Assembly: GCA_001179505.1 (NCBI GenBank)
Contig: CDMY01000666.1
Coordinates: forward strand, 186,001 to 250,000
DNA from: Vitrella brassicaformis
Taxonomy: Eukaryota > Sar > Vitrellaceae
DNA: 64,000 nt
Direction: 5' to 3'
In this document: positions 46,901-58,234 of the stretch, in pieces
How positions within the stretch are numbered: position 1 is the stretch's first letter
Layout of the letters: each line of letters starts with the position of its first letter
The notes under the pieces: model-generated
Seen by the model: only the letters and a program-made list of their open reading frames with translations
The model's database searches: none
What the model was told of the DNA's origin: nothing
Made by a program: the position numbers and the translations under genes

Positions 46901-49900
46901 AAGCGGCCGACCTTCTGGCGCTGCTGCGACACCTACTACGGCAACCCCTGCGGAAACTACAGTGACGTCAACCCGGCACTACTTGCCAGCATCCCTGAGG
47001 GGCCGCCACTGCCTTGCTACGACTGGATGCACAGATTCGCCAGAGGACGGAAGAACGGACAAGCGCAGAAAGACGTCTGGTGGGTGGTGGGACATGGTTT
47101 GCAGAAAGGATCTGATCTGGCGACATTCCTGTGCCCTGCAGGCTGATCACAGCTCCGATGGGAGACGAGGTGCCTTTCCGGATGCCCATAAAGGGGGCAG
47201 AGTACTATGGCGGTTGCTGCCCCGTCGAAACCGGGCAGTCCTCGTCCGACATTCGCAACTCATGCGACAAGGACAACCCTTTCTTTGTCGACATGAAGAG
47301 CGACATCGTCCCATTCTTCTTTGACAACTTCCCCATTACATCTGACAGCCTCTACTGCCGAGGTGAGGTGCACGCGTGGGGGACGGTCCACGAACCATCC
47401 CATCCCCACACCGTCGGGTTGTCTGTCAGAGGCGATTGGTGCGTGGCGCGAGGTGGGTCGCTTGGAGGCGTGGAAGCTGAATTGCGTCCAAGTGGGGGGC
47501 GCCTGTCGCAGCCACGTGTCGAACTCGACCGTGTGCATGCTGAGCTGCGAGCAGATCGAGGATACGGAGGGCTGCAATGCATTCAACTTCTACAGCCCGG
47601 GGGGCGACCTTGCCAACAGCGACTGCTGCCTCCAGTCCTGCAGCGACCCCAAGAACCCCGTCATCGCTGAGCTCAAGAACCTGGACCAACTGCGACAGTG
47701 GAAGAAATACGTCAACCCGGAAGGTGAGGCATCGGATCGTGTGACGCTTGCATGTGTCTCTTCCATCGTTTGTGTGCAGTCAAAGGAGTTGATATCGGCC
47801 TGCAGACCTTCCGTAAGTGGCCAACAGAGACCACGCAGGCAGGCCTTCTCGTTCCCGCGCTCTGACTTTGTCGTGTCTCCGCAGCTGCTCCTGGGTGTTC
47901 CGCCATCGCGCTGACGCACACGGACGCGGAGAGCGGCCCATATTGGCTGACAGCCGACAACACCCCCTTCCAGACCTACTGCGCCTTCGACAAGGCCCAC
48001 GACCGGATATGGACACTCATCCGGTCGGTGCGGCTTCAGGACTACACCAACCAGGGCGACAGCTTCCGCGGCCTGACCTTCATGAAGGACTACTCCGGAA
48101 ACTTGCCTGTCATCCAGGGGGTGCCGTATCGGACTCTCATCAATACCACACACGGGGAGCCTCCCGCAGACTCTTACGATCTGCCCAAGCGTGAGCGAGA
48201 CACAGGGAGGGGGACAGAGGAAAGGGTGGCTGGAGTTGGTTTTGTCCTGTCCAGAGATACTTGGCGGGATGGTTGAGGACGAGCACGCCACGTGGAGATA
48301 CTTCATGGCCAGTTGCAACTTCGACACCTCACAGACGAGGGACTTCTTCACTGTGGCGCTCCAGGGCGAAACAAGCTTCCACCCCCTCTCATTCGAGGGC
48401 AAGAACAAGTGCCAAAAGGTCGTCCATTTCGACATACGGGGAAATACGTGTAGAGGTGAAGTGGAGAGCACAAAGGCAACATCAACCCGGGTGGGTGTGA
48501 GGAGATCCTGTTGGTGTCTTTGTTGTGCTGTCGCTCAACAGACAAGTGTTACCTGCCCTTCACGCAAGGCACCTCGAGCAAATACGACCTGCACGTGGAG
48601 TCCTTCAAGGAGTACTCCCAGGGCATCTGCCAGGCATCATCGGCGGCGCCTGCATCCCTCATCCACACCATGGGCGGCCGCCCACCAAACGCGACAACAG
48701 CAGCAACGAGTGTCTTCGTGACACAGAGGGAGGAGAGAGAGGCAGATGCAGATGTGCCCGAAGAGCGCTCGACGATCGCCCTGAACAAGCCTGCGAGGCT
48801 GAGCAGTGTAGGTGGCGACCGCGGGGCTGCCCTTGCTGTCGATGGGAGGCCGGAGACATGGTAACAGACGTACAGTGGATGAAGTTGGTGTGTGAATGAT
48901 GGTTTATGAGTTGGTCGATTGCTTTCTTCGCCGTTCAGTGCTCAGACTGATCCGATGGACCCGTTTCCAAACCCATGGTGAGCACTGCGGTGACAAACCC
49001 ATACATACAAGCCTACATGGATGAGTACCGTGCGGCTGCAGGCTCATGGTTGACTTGGGAGAGGCCGTCGAGGTCACATCCTTACTGCTCCTCAACACAC
49101 AAGATCAGGCCAAGCGGTGAGGGAGATCTGGAGAGATGTCGGAAGATGGACGAAGACAGTCACACGCCAGCCACGCATGGCTGCCTCTCTCTGTTTCAGC
49201 TACCGTCTTCCTGGCGCGACCGCGTTTGTCGGGTCATCCGACCGAGACCCCCGCGAGAACACCGAATGCGAGTCCACTCCCGCAGCCATTGACCCCTCAT
49301 ATACACTCAGGTGTCCGGATGGCACCAAAGGACAGTATCTCTGGGTGGTGCGGGTGCCAGACCGGCTTGGACCCGACAAGGCCCGGCTGCCCGACACGGC
49401 CATGAGTGTCTGTGAGGTCATTGTCGAGGGCAAAACGGCCGCGCCGGAAAGGCAACCAGAAGAAGAAGAGAAGCCAGAAGGGCCGAAGAAGCCAGACCTG
49501 GGCCCGTTTGGGGAGGCAGGCGAGGGTGGAGGCACGCCAGTTTGGGGCAGCGCCGGGGGCAGTGTTGGTGCGTTGAACAAGCCTGCCCTGCAGAGCAGCA
49601 CTGGTGAGGGCCATCAGGCGTCTCTGGCGGTGGATGGGAAGCCCGAAACATGGTGGGAATAGACACTAGGTGTCGACTGCTACTCTCTTTCCTTCCACTG
49701 TACATGGTGTGTCTTGTTGTACGCTCTTTGTCTTTCATGCAGCGCCCAGACAGATCCCAAAGACACCTTTCCCAATCCATGGTCAGCTATTCGCTTGGCA
49801 TTCAGGCGTCAGACCGTTAGACATCACTGTACGCCCTCCTGTGTACACAGGCTGATGGTTGACCTCGGGCAGGCAGCGGAAGTGACAACAGTGACGCTCA

Positions 49901-51787
49901 CCAATACACCGAGTCAAGAGACATGGTCACGATGGATGGACAGCCACATTGAGACATGCATCAATAACAATAAACCTCCCCTTCTCTTCTTGTCCCTTCG
50001 TCTCTTCCCAGATACCGCCTCGTTGGCGTGACCGTCTTTGTCGGCTCGTCAAACAGGGATCCCCGCCAGAACACCGAATGCGAGTCCACTCCCTCGTCTC
50101 TCGACCCATCCTACACACTCAAATGCCCGGAGGACGCCAAGGGGCAGTATCTGTGGGTGGTGCGGGTGCCAGACCGGCTGGGCGAGGCCAAGTCTCGCCA
50201 GCCCGACACGGCCATGAGTGTGTGCGAGATTAGGGTGGATAGCAGGACTGCCGCAGAAGAAGAAGGGGCGAAGCGAGGGCTACCGACTACTCCTCCAGAG
50301 AAGGGAGGCGCCCCGACGGAAGAAGAGGATGGTACGAAAACCACCAGCCAATGCACGTGCCGTGTTCTGTGGGCTTGTGAAGATGCTTGTGTGTCGTCTC
50401 TGCAGAGGGCGTGGTTCTGTCTGGTCACAAAGGCTATGCGAAGGGGGCGTTGGAAGGGGACGAGGACAACTGGGGACGATACGAGAGGATCAACCCCCAA
50501 TTCGGCTGCAGCCACGACGACAAATCCACCACCAACTTCTGGCTGGGGGAGAAATGTGAGCAAACGACACATTGGTCTCTCAACGGAGACATCAATGCTG
50601 GTCTGTTTGTGTTGTCATGTGGTCAGATCCGGAGATGGAGAAGCACTGCGCGCCGCGTTTCTTCTACGAGCGTCGGGAGGGTCTTGGGTGCAAGGCCGAC
50701 ATCCTGCGGGTGCTCGATTGGCTGGATCGGCTGCAGGAGTACCGGTCCTACAATGAGAATCTGTGCGAGGCCGAGTGCAGCCTCAACCCCATGTGCATGG
50801 CCTACTCTCTCAAGGTGGGGGACTCCGACACACCGAGACACCCACTCATCCCTCCCACATACCATGTGTGTCAGGTTGACGCGAGCAACAGCAGCAGGGT
50901 CTTGTGTCGTCTGTGCAAGTTCACGAGCCCCGAACATTTCAATCGGGAGGACCACACCTTCGCCGGCCTCAAGATGCGCCACCCCCCTGACTACCCCCAC
51001 CCATCACACCCGCCCGTCCCATGCGCACCGCCGGACGGCTGCTTCGTCCAGGCCCAGCGGTCCGAGGGCGGCCCGGGGAAAGCCTGCGACCACAAGATGG
51101 CCCCTTCGGTGAGGGAGGCAGACGGCATCAGCGAGCAGGTGGCCGTGCATCTCGTCGACGTGGCCTCCATGAACAGACACGTCAAGAACACACACGACCC
51201 CATTGTTGACATACTCTGCAGGTGGTCGATTCGACGGATGAGACATGGATATATATGTACCATTGGATGGTCTGTCTGAGTGCCTCAGGATGCGCATGGT
51301 TCGGATGCAGCAGCTGCTGGGCAAGACGGTTCGCTGCTATGAGGTCTTCTTCGACTACCCCGGACACACACCAGACAGCGGCCTGCTCACCATCGAGTGC
51401 AGACTCTACTCGTCATCGGGAATAATGGAGGCTGGCGGCAACTTCAGGGCGGCTCAGGTGATCTATGGGCTCTGCCCCGCACCCACCGAGAGAGAGATTG
51501 CCGACGAAGAGGAAGAAGAGAAAGAGGGAGAGGAAGTCAAATCGGGAGGCGCAAACACGACAATCCCGACCACCGAGACACCATCGATGGTGCCGAATGG
51601 GACAGCTTTGGCCGATGTGTTCAGCCACAGTGCTGCTTTTGGTGCTGCTGGCCAGGCAGTGTATGGCTCATGGGCAGACGTGGGGTATAGGGATATAATG
51701 TGGCGTGAAGAGCAGCCGTCGGTGCGTCGAAAGAGAAAGAGGAACTATGGTTTGGCGCGAGAAAGGCTGAAGTTCCGCAGGCGATAG
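43936..51787 (+). CDS. Secreted Cys-rich adhesin-like protein with PAN-like, fibrinogen-like and two discoidin/fucolectin domains
   Basis: Start at 43936 with signal peptide (ARKAGDFFLHLLIIASAFVP). About 25 exons, roughly 1,900 residues, Cys-rich. PAN/Apple-like segments: GCCMACAQTEGCEAFIFAQG (44688-44748), MLSCEQIEDTEGCNAFNFYS (47536-47595) and CEAECSLNPMCMAYSL (50763-50812). A fibrinogen/collagen-C-like segment reads ESGPYWLTADNTPFQTYCAF (47930-47990) then IWTLI. Two tandem F5/8-C or fucolectin-like units, each with ALNKPA..SS, AVDGxPETW, QTDPxDxFPNPW and AFVGSSDRDPRENTECEST or its equivalent, lie at about 48780-49440 and 49560-50240. The C-terminus is acidic, then basic (VRRKRKRNYGLARERLKFRR). 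No membrane segment was seen. The domain mix resembles apicomplexan LCCL/CCp-type lectin-adhesins, without proof of an LCCL domain. Splitting into two genes is possible but no internal start is favoured. Confidence 0.65.
48780..50240 (+). repeat. Tandem intragenic duplication of a discoidin-like unit, about 811 bp per copy
   Basis: The string AACACCGAATGCGAGTCCAC occurs near 49258 and again about 811 bp downstream. The flanking exons, including RVPDRLG and DTAMSVCE, align in the same order with the same introns. High identity in exons implies a fairly recent duplication or gene conversion. Confidence 0.8.
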
Positions 51788-52036
51788 GTGCATGATGGAT
51801 GATGCTCTGTGTGTGTGTGGTTTGTGTGGGTGGGCGTGTCTCTAATAGGGTGCATGACCTGTGGCTCCCTCGATTGTTATGCTCGACAGGGCTGTCTCTG
51901 AGACTCTGTCATCACGTATGTATTCGTATGGCAATCAGTCCATGCACGGTGTGATCATTGGTCCACCCAGAGATGAATGTTCACAAGATCATCACAAGGC
52001 AAAAATCACAACATCATCACACACCCCTGCCCGCAA

Positions 52037-54791
52037 TCACTCGTTGCCGTCCTTCCCGTCACTGAAGCATTCGGTGTCGGTGCCTTCTGAGCCGACGTCG
52101 GTGTCATCCTCTACCATCATAGCCTCCATGGCCTCCACCATCATAGCCTCCAACGCAACAGACTGTTGAACAGAGGAATACAAGCGCAGCCAATGGATGC
52201 AGAGACGTCCGTGTGGGGAAACATCCTGTCGACAGACCAGGGTGCGTATGTTCTCATCGGCGTGGTGCGTCAGCTGCGAAAGCCTGGCCACTCCATCGGC
52301 CTACAGACGATAAGCAGATGGGCGCCTTCTTTTTTCGCCCGCATGTGACCTACCTGTCGTATGAGGTTGCAGTAGGGGTTGTGCGGGAGGCCGTCACGCG
52401 CCTGGACGTCCTCATCAAGACTGCAGGCAGACCGGCAACACAGGCGGGATGCTCGCCCATGGCATAGCTGTGTGTCGTGTTGTGATAGAAAGGGCACCGC
52501 AGTAAGTTGTGGACTACAAGGAGTGCGTCTCTGAGCATTGCGACCTCGGTGCCGTCCACAAGCAGATCGCACAGCGGCCCGACGCAACCACACTCAACCA
52601 AATACTCCACCTGAACAACCATGACATTACAGCACATTCTTTCCAGCTGGTCTTATCTGTACCTGCTGCTGCGATCCGAGTCCCACTCCATTGATGATAG
52701 CCCACAGTGCCTCTCGCTTGACGCCCGGCGTGTCTGTGGTAGCTATGGTGATCAGCAGGGGCACCCCACCACTCTCGATGACCACCTGGCGCTGCTCACG
52801 TTGGCGCTGCTCACGTGAGCCTGACCAGACACAGATACGTCATTGTCCCCACTGCTTTGTTTAAGCTCACCCACCAGCCATGATGTTGGAGAACGTCCAG
52901 CACGCCTCCTTGCGAATATTCTCGTTGGGCGACGACAGCAGCGCCCGCAAAGCAGGAATGGCACCGCACTCGATAATCGCCTGTTTCTGCACATCATTGC
53001 CTGAGAACACACACAAACAGAAACGCCCAGGCCGCCGCTCGGTAAGGCGTGTGCGCGTGTCGTCTCTCAGCATTTCGTGTGCCTACCCGCCACGATGTTG
53101 CCGATAGTCCTCACTGCAGGTTGCTGGATCTCACAGCTGTCATGGCCCACAAGCTCCACCAATCGGCCGCACACACCACTCCCGACTACCGCCTCGATGC
53201 GCTCGTCGCCTCTCTCGCTTGTGAAGTGCGACAGCACCCTGCACCCCTGTCTGAGCACTTCAGCGTCCTGGTCAGGCCTCTTGATGAGCTCTGCCACCAC
53301 CGGCACCGCTGGCGACACCAACTCGAAGAGCGGCTGGGGCCGGCCACGGCACAGGTTGGAGAGCGTCCAGGTGGCTGTGCCCACCATTGACACCTCCTTG
53401 CTCTCGCGCAGCACCTTGAGCAGCGGCTCCATGACGCCCGCCTCCAGCACCAGGTCGCGATGTTGCCGATCGCCGGCGATGTTGCCGAGTGCCCACACGG
53501 CCGGTTCGCGCACACCATCGTAAGGGGACGACAGCAGCTGCACGAAGGGCGGGATGGCACCAGCCTCGACAACGGCCTGCGTCTGCCCCGATGTGCCCCC
53601 AGCGATGTTGGTCAGCGACCACATGGCTTCATACTGCACCTTCGGCATGCTCGAGTCACTGAGCAACCCCACGAGTGGTTGAACGACGCCCGCATCGACG
53701 GCCTCCTGGGTGGGCGGCACTTCTTCGATGGCGAGCAGTCTGCCAACTGCAGCGGCGGCCTCAAGCTGGATGGCTGTATCGCCGCTTTTGAGTCCGTCGG
53801 AAATGACGCCGAGCAGACAGGCCAGGCTGACTCCCTCCACCACCCTTTGCCGTGAAGTCGCAATGCGGCAGAGTGCGCTGGCCACGTAGACGCGCTCATC
53901 GAGATGGGGGGACGATGACAGCAGCTGAATGAGGGGCGGGATGCCGCCCGCATCGACGACGGCCTGGGTCTGCTTCGATGTGCCCGAAGCGATGTAGGTC
54001 AGCGCCCACGCCGCCTCAAACTGGAGCTTCGGGCGAACCGAATTGGCGAGAACGGCCACCACTGGTTGAATGAGGCCCGCATCGATGGCCTCCTGGATGG
54101 GCGGCGCCTCTCGCAACAGGTCGCGGAGGGCACTGGCGGGAGCGAGTTGGATGGCCCCATCGCCGCTTTTAAGTCCCTCGGAAATGACGCCGAGCAAAGA
54201 TGTCATGTTGACACCATCCACGAGCCCCTTTCGTGAGTAGATGAGTTGCCCTCCTCCGTCGGGGGGTCGGGATCGTGAGTAGTCGACGCTGCAGACGACG
54301 CTGCAGAGGGCACTCGCCGCGTGAACGCGCACACCGAGCTCATGGGGGGACGAGAGCAAGTGCACGAAAGCAGGGATGGCACCGGCCTTAATGAGGGCGT
54401 CAGCGGTGATGGCGAATGGAAGGCGTATAAAGGCGATGGCTGCCAGGCATCTGGCCGCCTCGAGCTGAACGCTTGGAAGCCAGTGGCTCTTGAGTAGCAG
54501 CACCAGCACCGGCAGGGCATCGATGGCGTCGACGACAGCATAGATGATGTCCTTCTGGCATCCAGGCTGAGCCACAGTCAGCCGTCGATGCAGCTCACGG
54601 AGGGGACTAAGGCTGATGAAGGAAAACCGGCTCGAGAAGCGCTTCGCAAGTTGAGGGACGGTCAGCTGCTTCAGGTCGGGCCATATCAAGGAGCAAACGG
54701 CTGCCCAGATGGTGCTGAAGAAGGCTGAAACGCCCCGCATCGCGATTGCGAATCCGTTTACAAATGCTGTAAATCGCTTGCTGTCAGTCAA
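52037..54791 (-). CDS. Importin-alpha-like armadillo-repeat protein without an IBB domain
   Basis: A long first exon (about 53090-54791) and about five short ones. Armadillo repeats of importin-alpha type: [81 protein letters not shown] and [11 protein letters not shown]. The Trp and Asn that bind nuclear localisation signals are kept in several. The usual basic importin-beta-binding N-terminus is absent; the protein starts at 54791 with [13 protein letters not shown] and a hydrophobic segment ([17 protein letters not shown]). The middle contains an internal tandem duplication of 127 residues. The C-terminus is acidic ([17 protein letters not shown]), as in importin alpha. It could be an NLS receptor freed of autoinhibition or a membrane-linked armadillo scaffold. 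Confidence 0.8.
53610..54371 (-). repeat. 381-bp tandem duplication inside the armadillo exon
   Basis: GAAATGACGCCGAGCA occurs at 53800 and 54181, exactly 381 bp (127 codons) apart. The two translations align from [33 protein letters not shown] through [26 protein letters not shown] to [26 protein letters not shown]. Unit boundaries are approximate. Confidence 0.85.
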
Positions 54792-55639
54792 TCACGCTGA
54801 GCTACATCTACTGGTGCATACCACCTCTGGCTGATCTCTATTTCCTGCCTCAGCTTGACAAACTGGTTGACCGATTGGTGAAACCTTTTTGACTTATGTT
54901 CCGTGACGAGACACTATGCTTCCAGAGCCGCGGGCAAGCTCAAAAATGCTGTTGTAGACAGAGATCACTGGTCAAATCAGGCCAAAGGCTCCTTATCACC
55001 AGTCTGTCTGCGTGCCTGCTCCCGCCGAGGCCCGGCATCTATCCCAGACTGACCTCAGCAAAGGCAGTCGGAGAAGGATCTCGAGCTCACGGAGAACAGA
55101 CAGGCACACAGGCCGCACATCTGTCTGTCTGCCTTCAGAGCACATCAAGTAGACAGACGATCCATCCATCCACCCACCCATCTCGCCAGTGAGTCGGTCC
55201 GCAAACGAATTCAGACACTCACTAGGGGCGAGTCCGTCGGTCGGTCCGCGCACATGCACACAACACCCTCTCACGCAGAGAGATGAGATCCATGCAAGAA
55301 AGCTCCATACAGAGAGGTGACAAGAGGTGAGGTGAGCTGCACGGGCGTACGCACACGCGTGTATATACCAAACACAACCAAACAATGTGCATGCCACGCC
55401 TGCCCCTGCCTGCCTGTGCGTCCCACCCAGTATGCAAAAACATGGACCGGAGGCCCCCACCGATATAGAAATCGTGCAGCCGGCATTTCTGTCCCTCCCC
55501 ACTCCCCCTCCCTCTCTCCTTCCTACTCGGCCCGCCTGCCGGTTGAAAAAAGGCTGTGCAAGCAGGCGGGCGTGAGTGGCAAAGATCGAGGGAAAGAGAC
55601 AGAGGGAGGAGGTCATGTCATGTGCTAGCAGACGTCAGG
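54792..55639. other. Intergenic region, no gene recognised
   Basis: Upstream of the armadillo gene and downstream of the coiled-coil gene. A 206-codon minus frame here has no conserved motif and is likely spurious. Contains short ATCC/ACCC and TCTG repeats. Confidence 0.4.
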
Positions 55640-57316
55640 GCCCCTGCGATGGATCAAGTTGCTCGCCGAGGAGGGCTCCGCCATCTGGACACACACACAC
55701 ACTCAGAGGAGGTCCGTCACCATGTGTGTGTGTCTTGTGTTGTGGAATGTGTTGTGGGGTGCATGCCATGTCACTGACCTGCAGTCTGTAGGCCAGCATG
55801 GCATTGTTCTGTTCTGCGCGTCGCAGCTTCTCCATCGTGGCCAGCAGCTCTTGCTTGAGCGCCGCCTCCGTCTCGCTGCCCTCATCCACACGACGCGCCA
55901 AACTCTGCACAAACCCACACACAGAGAAAGAAAAGTGTGTGTTGATGGTTCCCTCGTGTGCTGTGTGCTGTGCTATGTGCGTTTGTGTGTGTGTCGCAGT
56001 TTGCCTTATTCTTCTCGTGTAGGTTGCGAACGCCGTCACGCAGTGCTGCACATACCATACCAACCGGACACACACAGTGCACCCAATGGATGGATGCATC
56101 TCTCCCCCCGTCCCCCCTCCTAATCCCTCACTCACTTCTAATAGTGTTCTGCATCCTCCCTACTGCCTCGGCCGATGCGGCGGCGGGCTGGGAGGCCTCG
56201 GCCGCCTCGTGTGTGTCAGGGTGCGGGTGCATCGACACCAGTGTCGAAGACTGCACGCTGTTAGCCAACTCTGTAGAGGGAGGGACAGGGGACAGGTGTG
56301 GGTACGGGACTGTATGTGCGTCTGTATGGGTGTGGATGTGTGTGTGGTGTGTACCGACTATGACTGGGCTAAGCTTCATCATGGCACTCTCGGCGTTCGG
56401 ACAGCTGCACACACAACAACACAGGCAGGGAGGGGGGGAGGGAGGGATGGAGAGAGAATATCCATGCAGCCAGCCATTTCTCGATGCTTCCGTGGTGTGC
56501 TGTGCTGCGTTGAATGCGTTGCTCACTCACTCCTTGATTTGGTTGATGATGTGCCTCACCCACGCGTCAACGTCAAACTGCTCCAAGGGAGGATCGGAAG
56601 ACGACGCACCTGACGCACACATAGACACACACAAGTACACACCATCTCTTCCCATCCCTGTGTGGCCGCTCCGGTCGGTCACCCTCTACAGCCATCATGG
56701 CGCGCCTCTTTCGACCCCTCTCAGCTACGGGCGAGGACGCAGCCGCCGCCGCCGCAGCAGCAGCCACGGCCCCCTCGACAACACCACCCCCACAAGCACT
56801 GGCAGAGTCCCCCTCCATCCCCCCTCCCATACCACCCCCATGCACATGCACGTTGCTCTCGCCACTAGCCGCTGCTGCCGCTGCCGCCGCTGCTGGTGGC
56901 TGTCGCGAGGCGCTCTCGTACCGCACAAACTCCCGCAGCGCCGCAGCGGTCGTCTGTAGGTCCTGGTGGGTCTCCAGGAACGCACGAGTCACCTGCAGCA
57001 CGCCACACACACATACACAGGAAGGTCACACAGTGAGGTGTGTAGTGTCGTTTGTGTGTGTCGTGATGGGTTGAGGTCACTGACTCACCCCGATGTGTAC
57101 GTGAGGGAAGTCCCTGTTGAGCGAGTGGAGCTTGGCGGCGAAGGCCGCGTCGCCTCGGTGCGGCGATGTCCTGGCGACGCTGCCTGGGTCGCGAGAGTGC
57201 CCACCGCTCCCCTCCTGCATCCCCGCGTGGGCTCCATAGTGACAGCGGGTCTTCTTGCGCTCCATGCTCGGCGTGTGGCCGTCCATCGGCCGCTTCAGAC
57301 CGATGACCGACGACAT
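55640..57316 (-). CDS. Coiled-coil protein of unknown function
   Basis: About eight exons, roughly 330 residues. Start at MSSVIGLKRPMDGHTPS (57316; another Met four codons upstream). A basic N-terminus (MERKKTRC) is followed by AAFAAKLHSLNRDFPHVHIG and VTRAFLETHQDLQTTAAALR, then poly-Ala and Gly/Met-rich low complexity (56720-56900) with RGRKRR, then FDVDAWVRHIINQIKE, CPNAESAMMKLSPV and VRDGVRNLHEKNK. The clearest element is a coiled coil, RRVDEGSETEAALKQELLAT then MEKLRRAEQNNAMLAYRLQ (about 55790-55905). The 3' exon is uncertain (ends near 55630-55670). The basic patches would suit a nuclear protein. I recognise no family. Confidence 0.5.
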
Positions 57317-57890
57317 CCCGACCAACACACGAAATGAGGGCTGAGTCAGGCTTCAACTGTCTCCTCGTGGTGATGATGGCGGTGGAAAGGGATTCCTGGA
57401 GAGGCCTTCCTATGCATCGCTGGCTCTAAAATGAGTGTGAGACGACCCTAAGCCAAACCCTGAACCCCAGGACCGAGCCGCCTAGAGTTTTTTGTAGCGC
57501 GATGCATACGTGTGTTCTTAGTGAGATTCCCATTCTCCTGTACAGTCACTTCCAAGAAAAAAAAACCGCCGTCTATATATACAGGAATGGGTGTAACTGC
57601 AGGCGCCCCACCGGTCAATATCCACACCGGATCTCTCACTCACCTGTTTGTCTGCGGTCACGTAGGTTCCTTTGCCTTATGGAGAGCTACGTCTGCGGTT
57701 CCTTGGCGCCCGCGTAGCTCTCCATTGAAGGGAAGGAGACATACGTCACCGCAGACATGTCGTAGCTCTGCTCTCGCTGCTGGGAATGAATGGGTGGATG
57801 GGCCTCTTCTCTTCTCTGTCTGTCTGTCTGTCTGTCTGTCTGTGGTCGATTTATGTCTGTGGGTGCGTGTGTGTGTCGTGCCCCATCCGT
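57317..57890. other. Non-coding region with nested inverted repeats
   Basis: A 13-bp perfect inverted repeat, ATGGAGAGCTACG (57679-57691) and its complement (57713-57725), with a 21-nt loop. GTCTGCGGT (57691-57699) also pairs with ACCGCAGAC (57748-57756), and a further CGTAGCTCT follows. Near 57815-57843 there is a TCTG tetranucleotide repeat. No exon was recognised. Confidence 0.6.
57815..57843. repeat. TCTG tetranucleotide microsatellite
   Basis: About seven consecutive TCTG units lie just downstream of the stop codon of the ubiquitin-domain gene on the opposite strand. Confidence 0.85.
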
Positions 57891-58199
57891 CTATACAGCC
57901 CCACTCCCCACTCCGCCCATCCGCCCCTTCTTCACCCCCTCCTTCTCCCCCTCCTTCTCCCCCTTATCATTGCTGCTCTGCCGCTTGCGCTTCAGCCGCT
58001 CCATGCGGGTCGCCAGGTCCTCGTTCTCCTCGGCCGCCTCGCGATTTGTGTAGAAGATGACAGTCTCGGCAGCTTTCATGTCGGCCCGCAGCCACATGAT
58101 GGTCTCGCCCACACCGTTGAGGAGCGATTGAATGCTGCCAGCAGAGTTGTTGGCACGGCCCAGGTCAGCAAACACCGACGTGGACGTGTACCTGATGTG

Positions 58200-58234
<35 letters not shown>

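Noticed and set aside
54996-55616. 206-codon minus-strand frame
   Set aside because: No conserved motif, biased composition, and no consistent splice context; treated as intergenic.
57425-57475. AACCCTGAACCCC-type stretch considered as telomere-like
   Set aside because: Only one or two degenerate units, not a tandem array.
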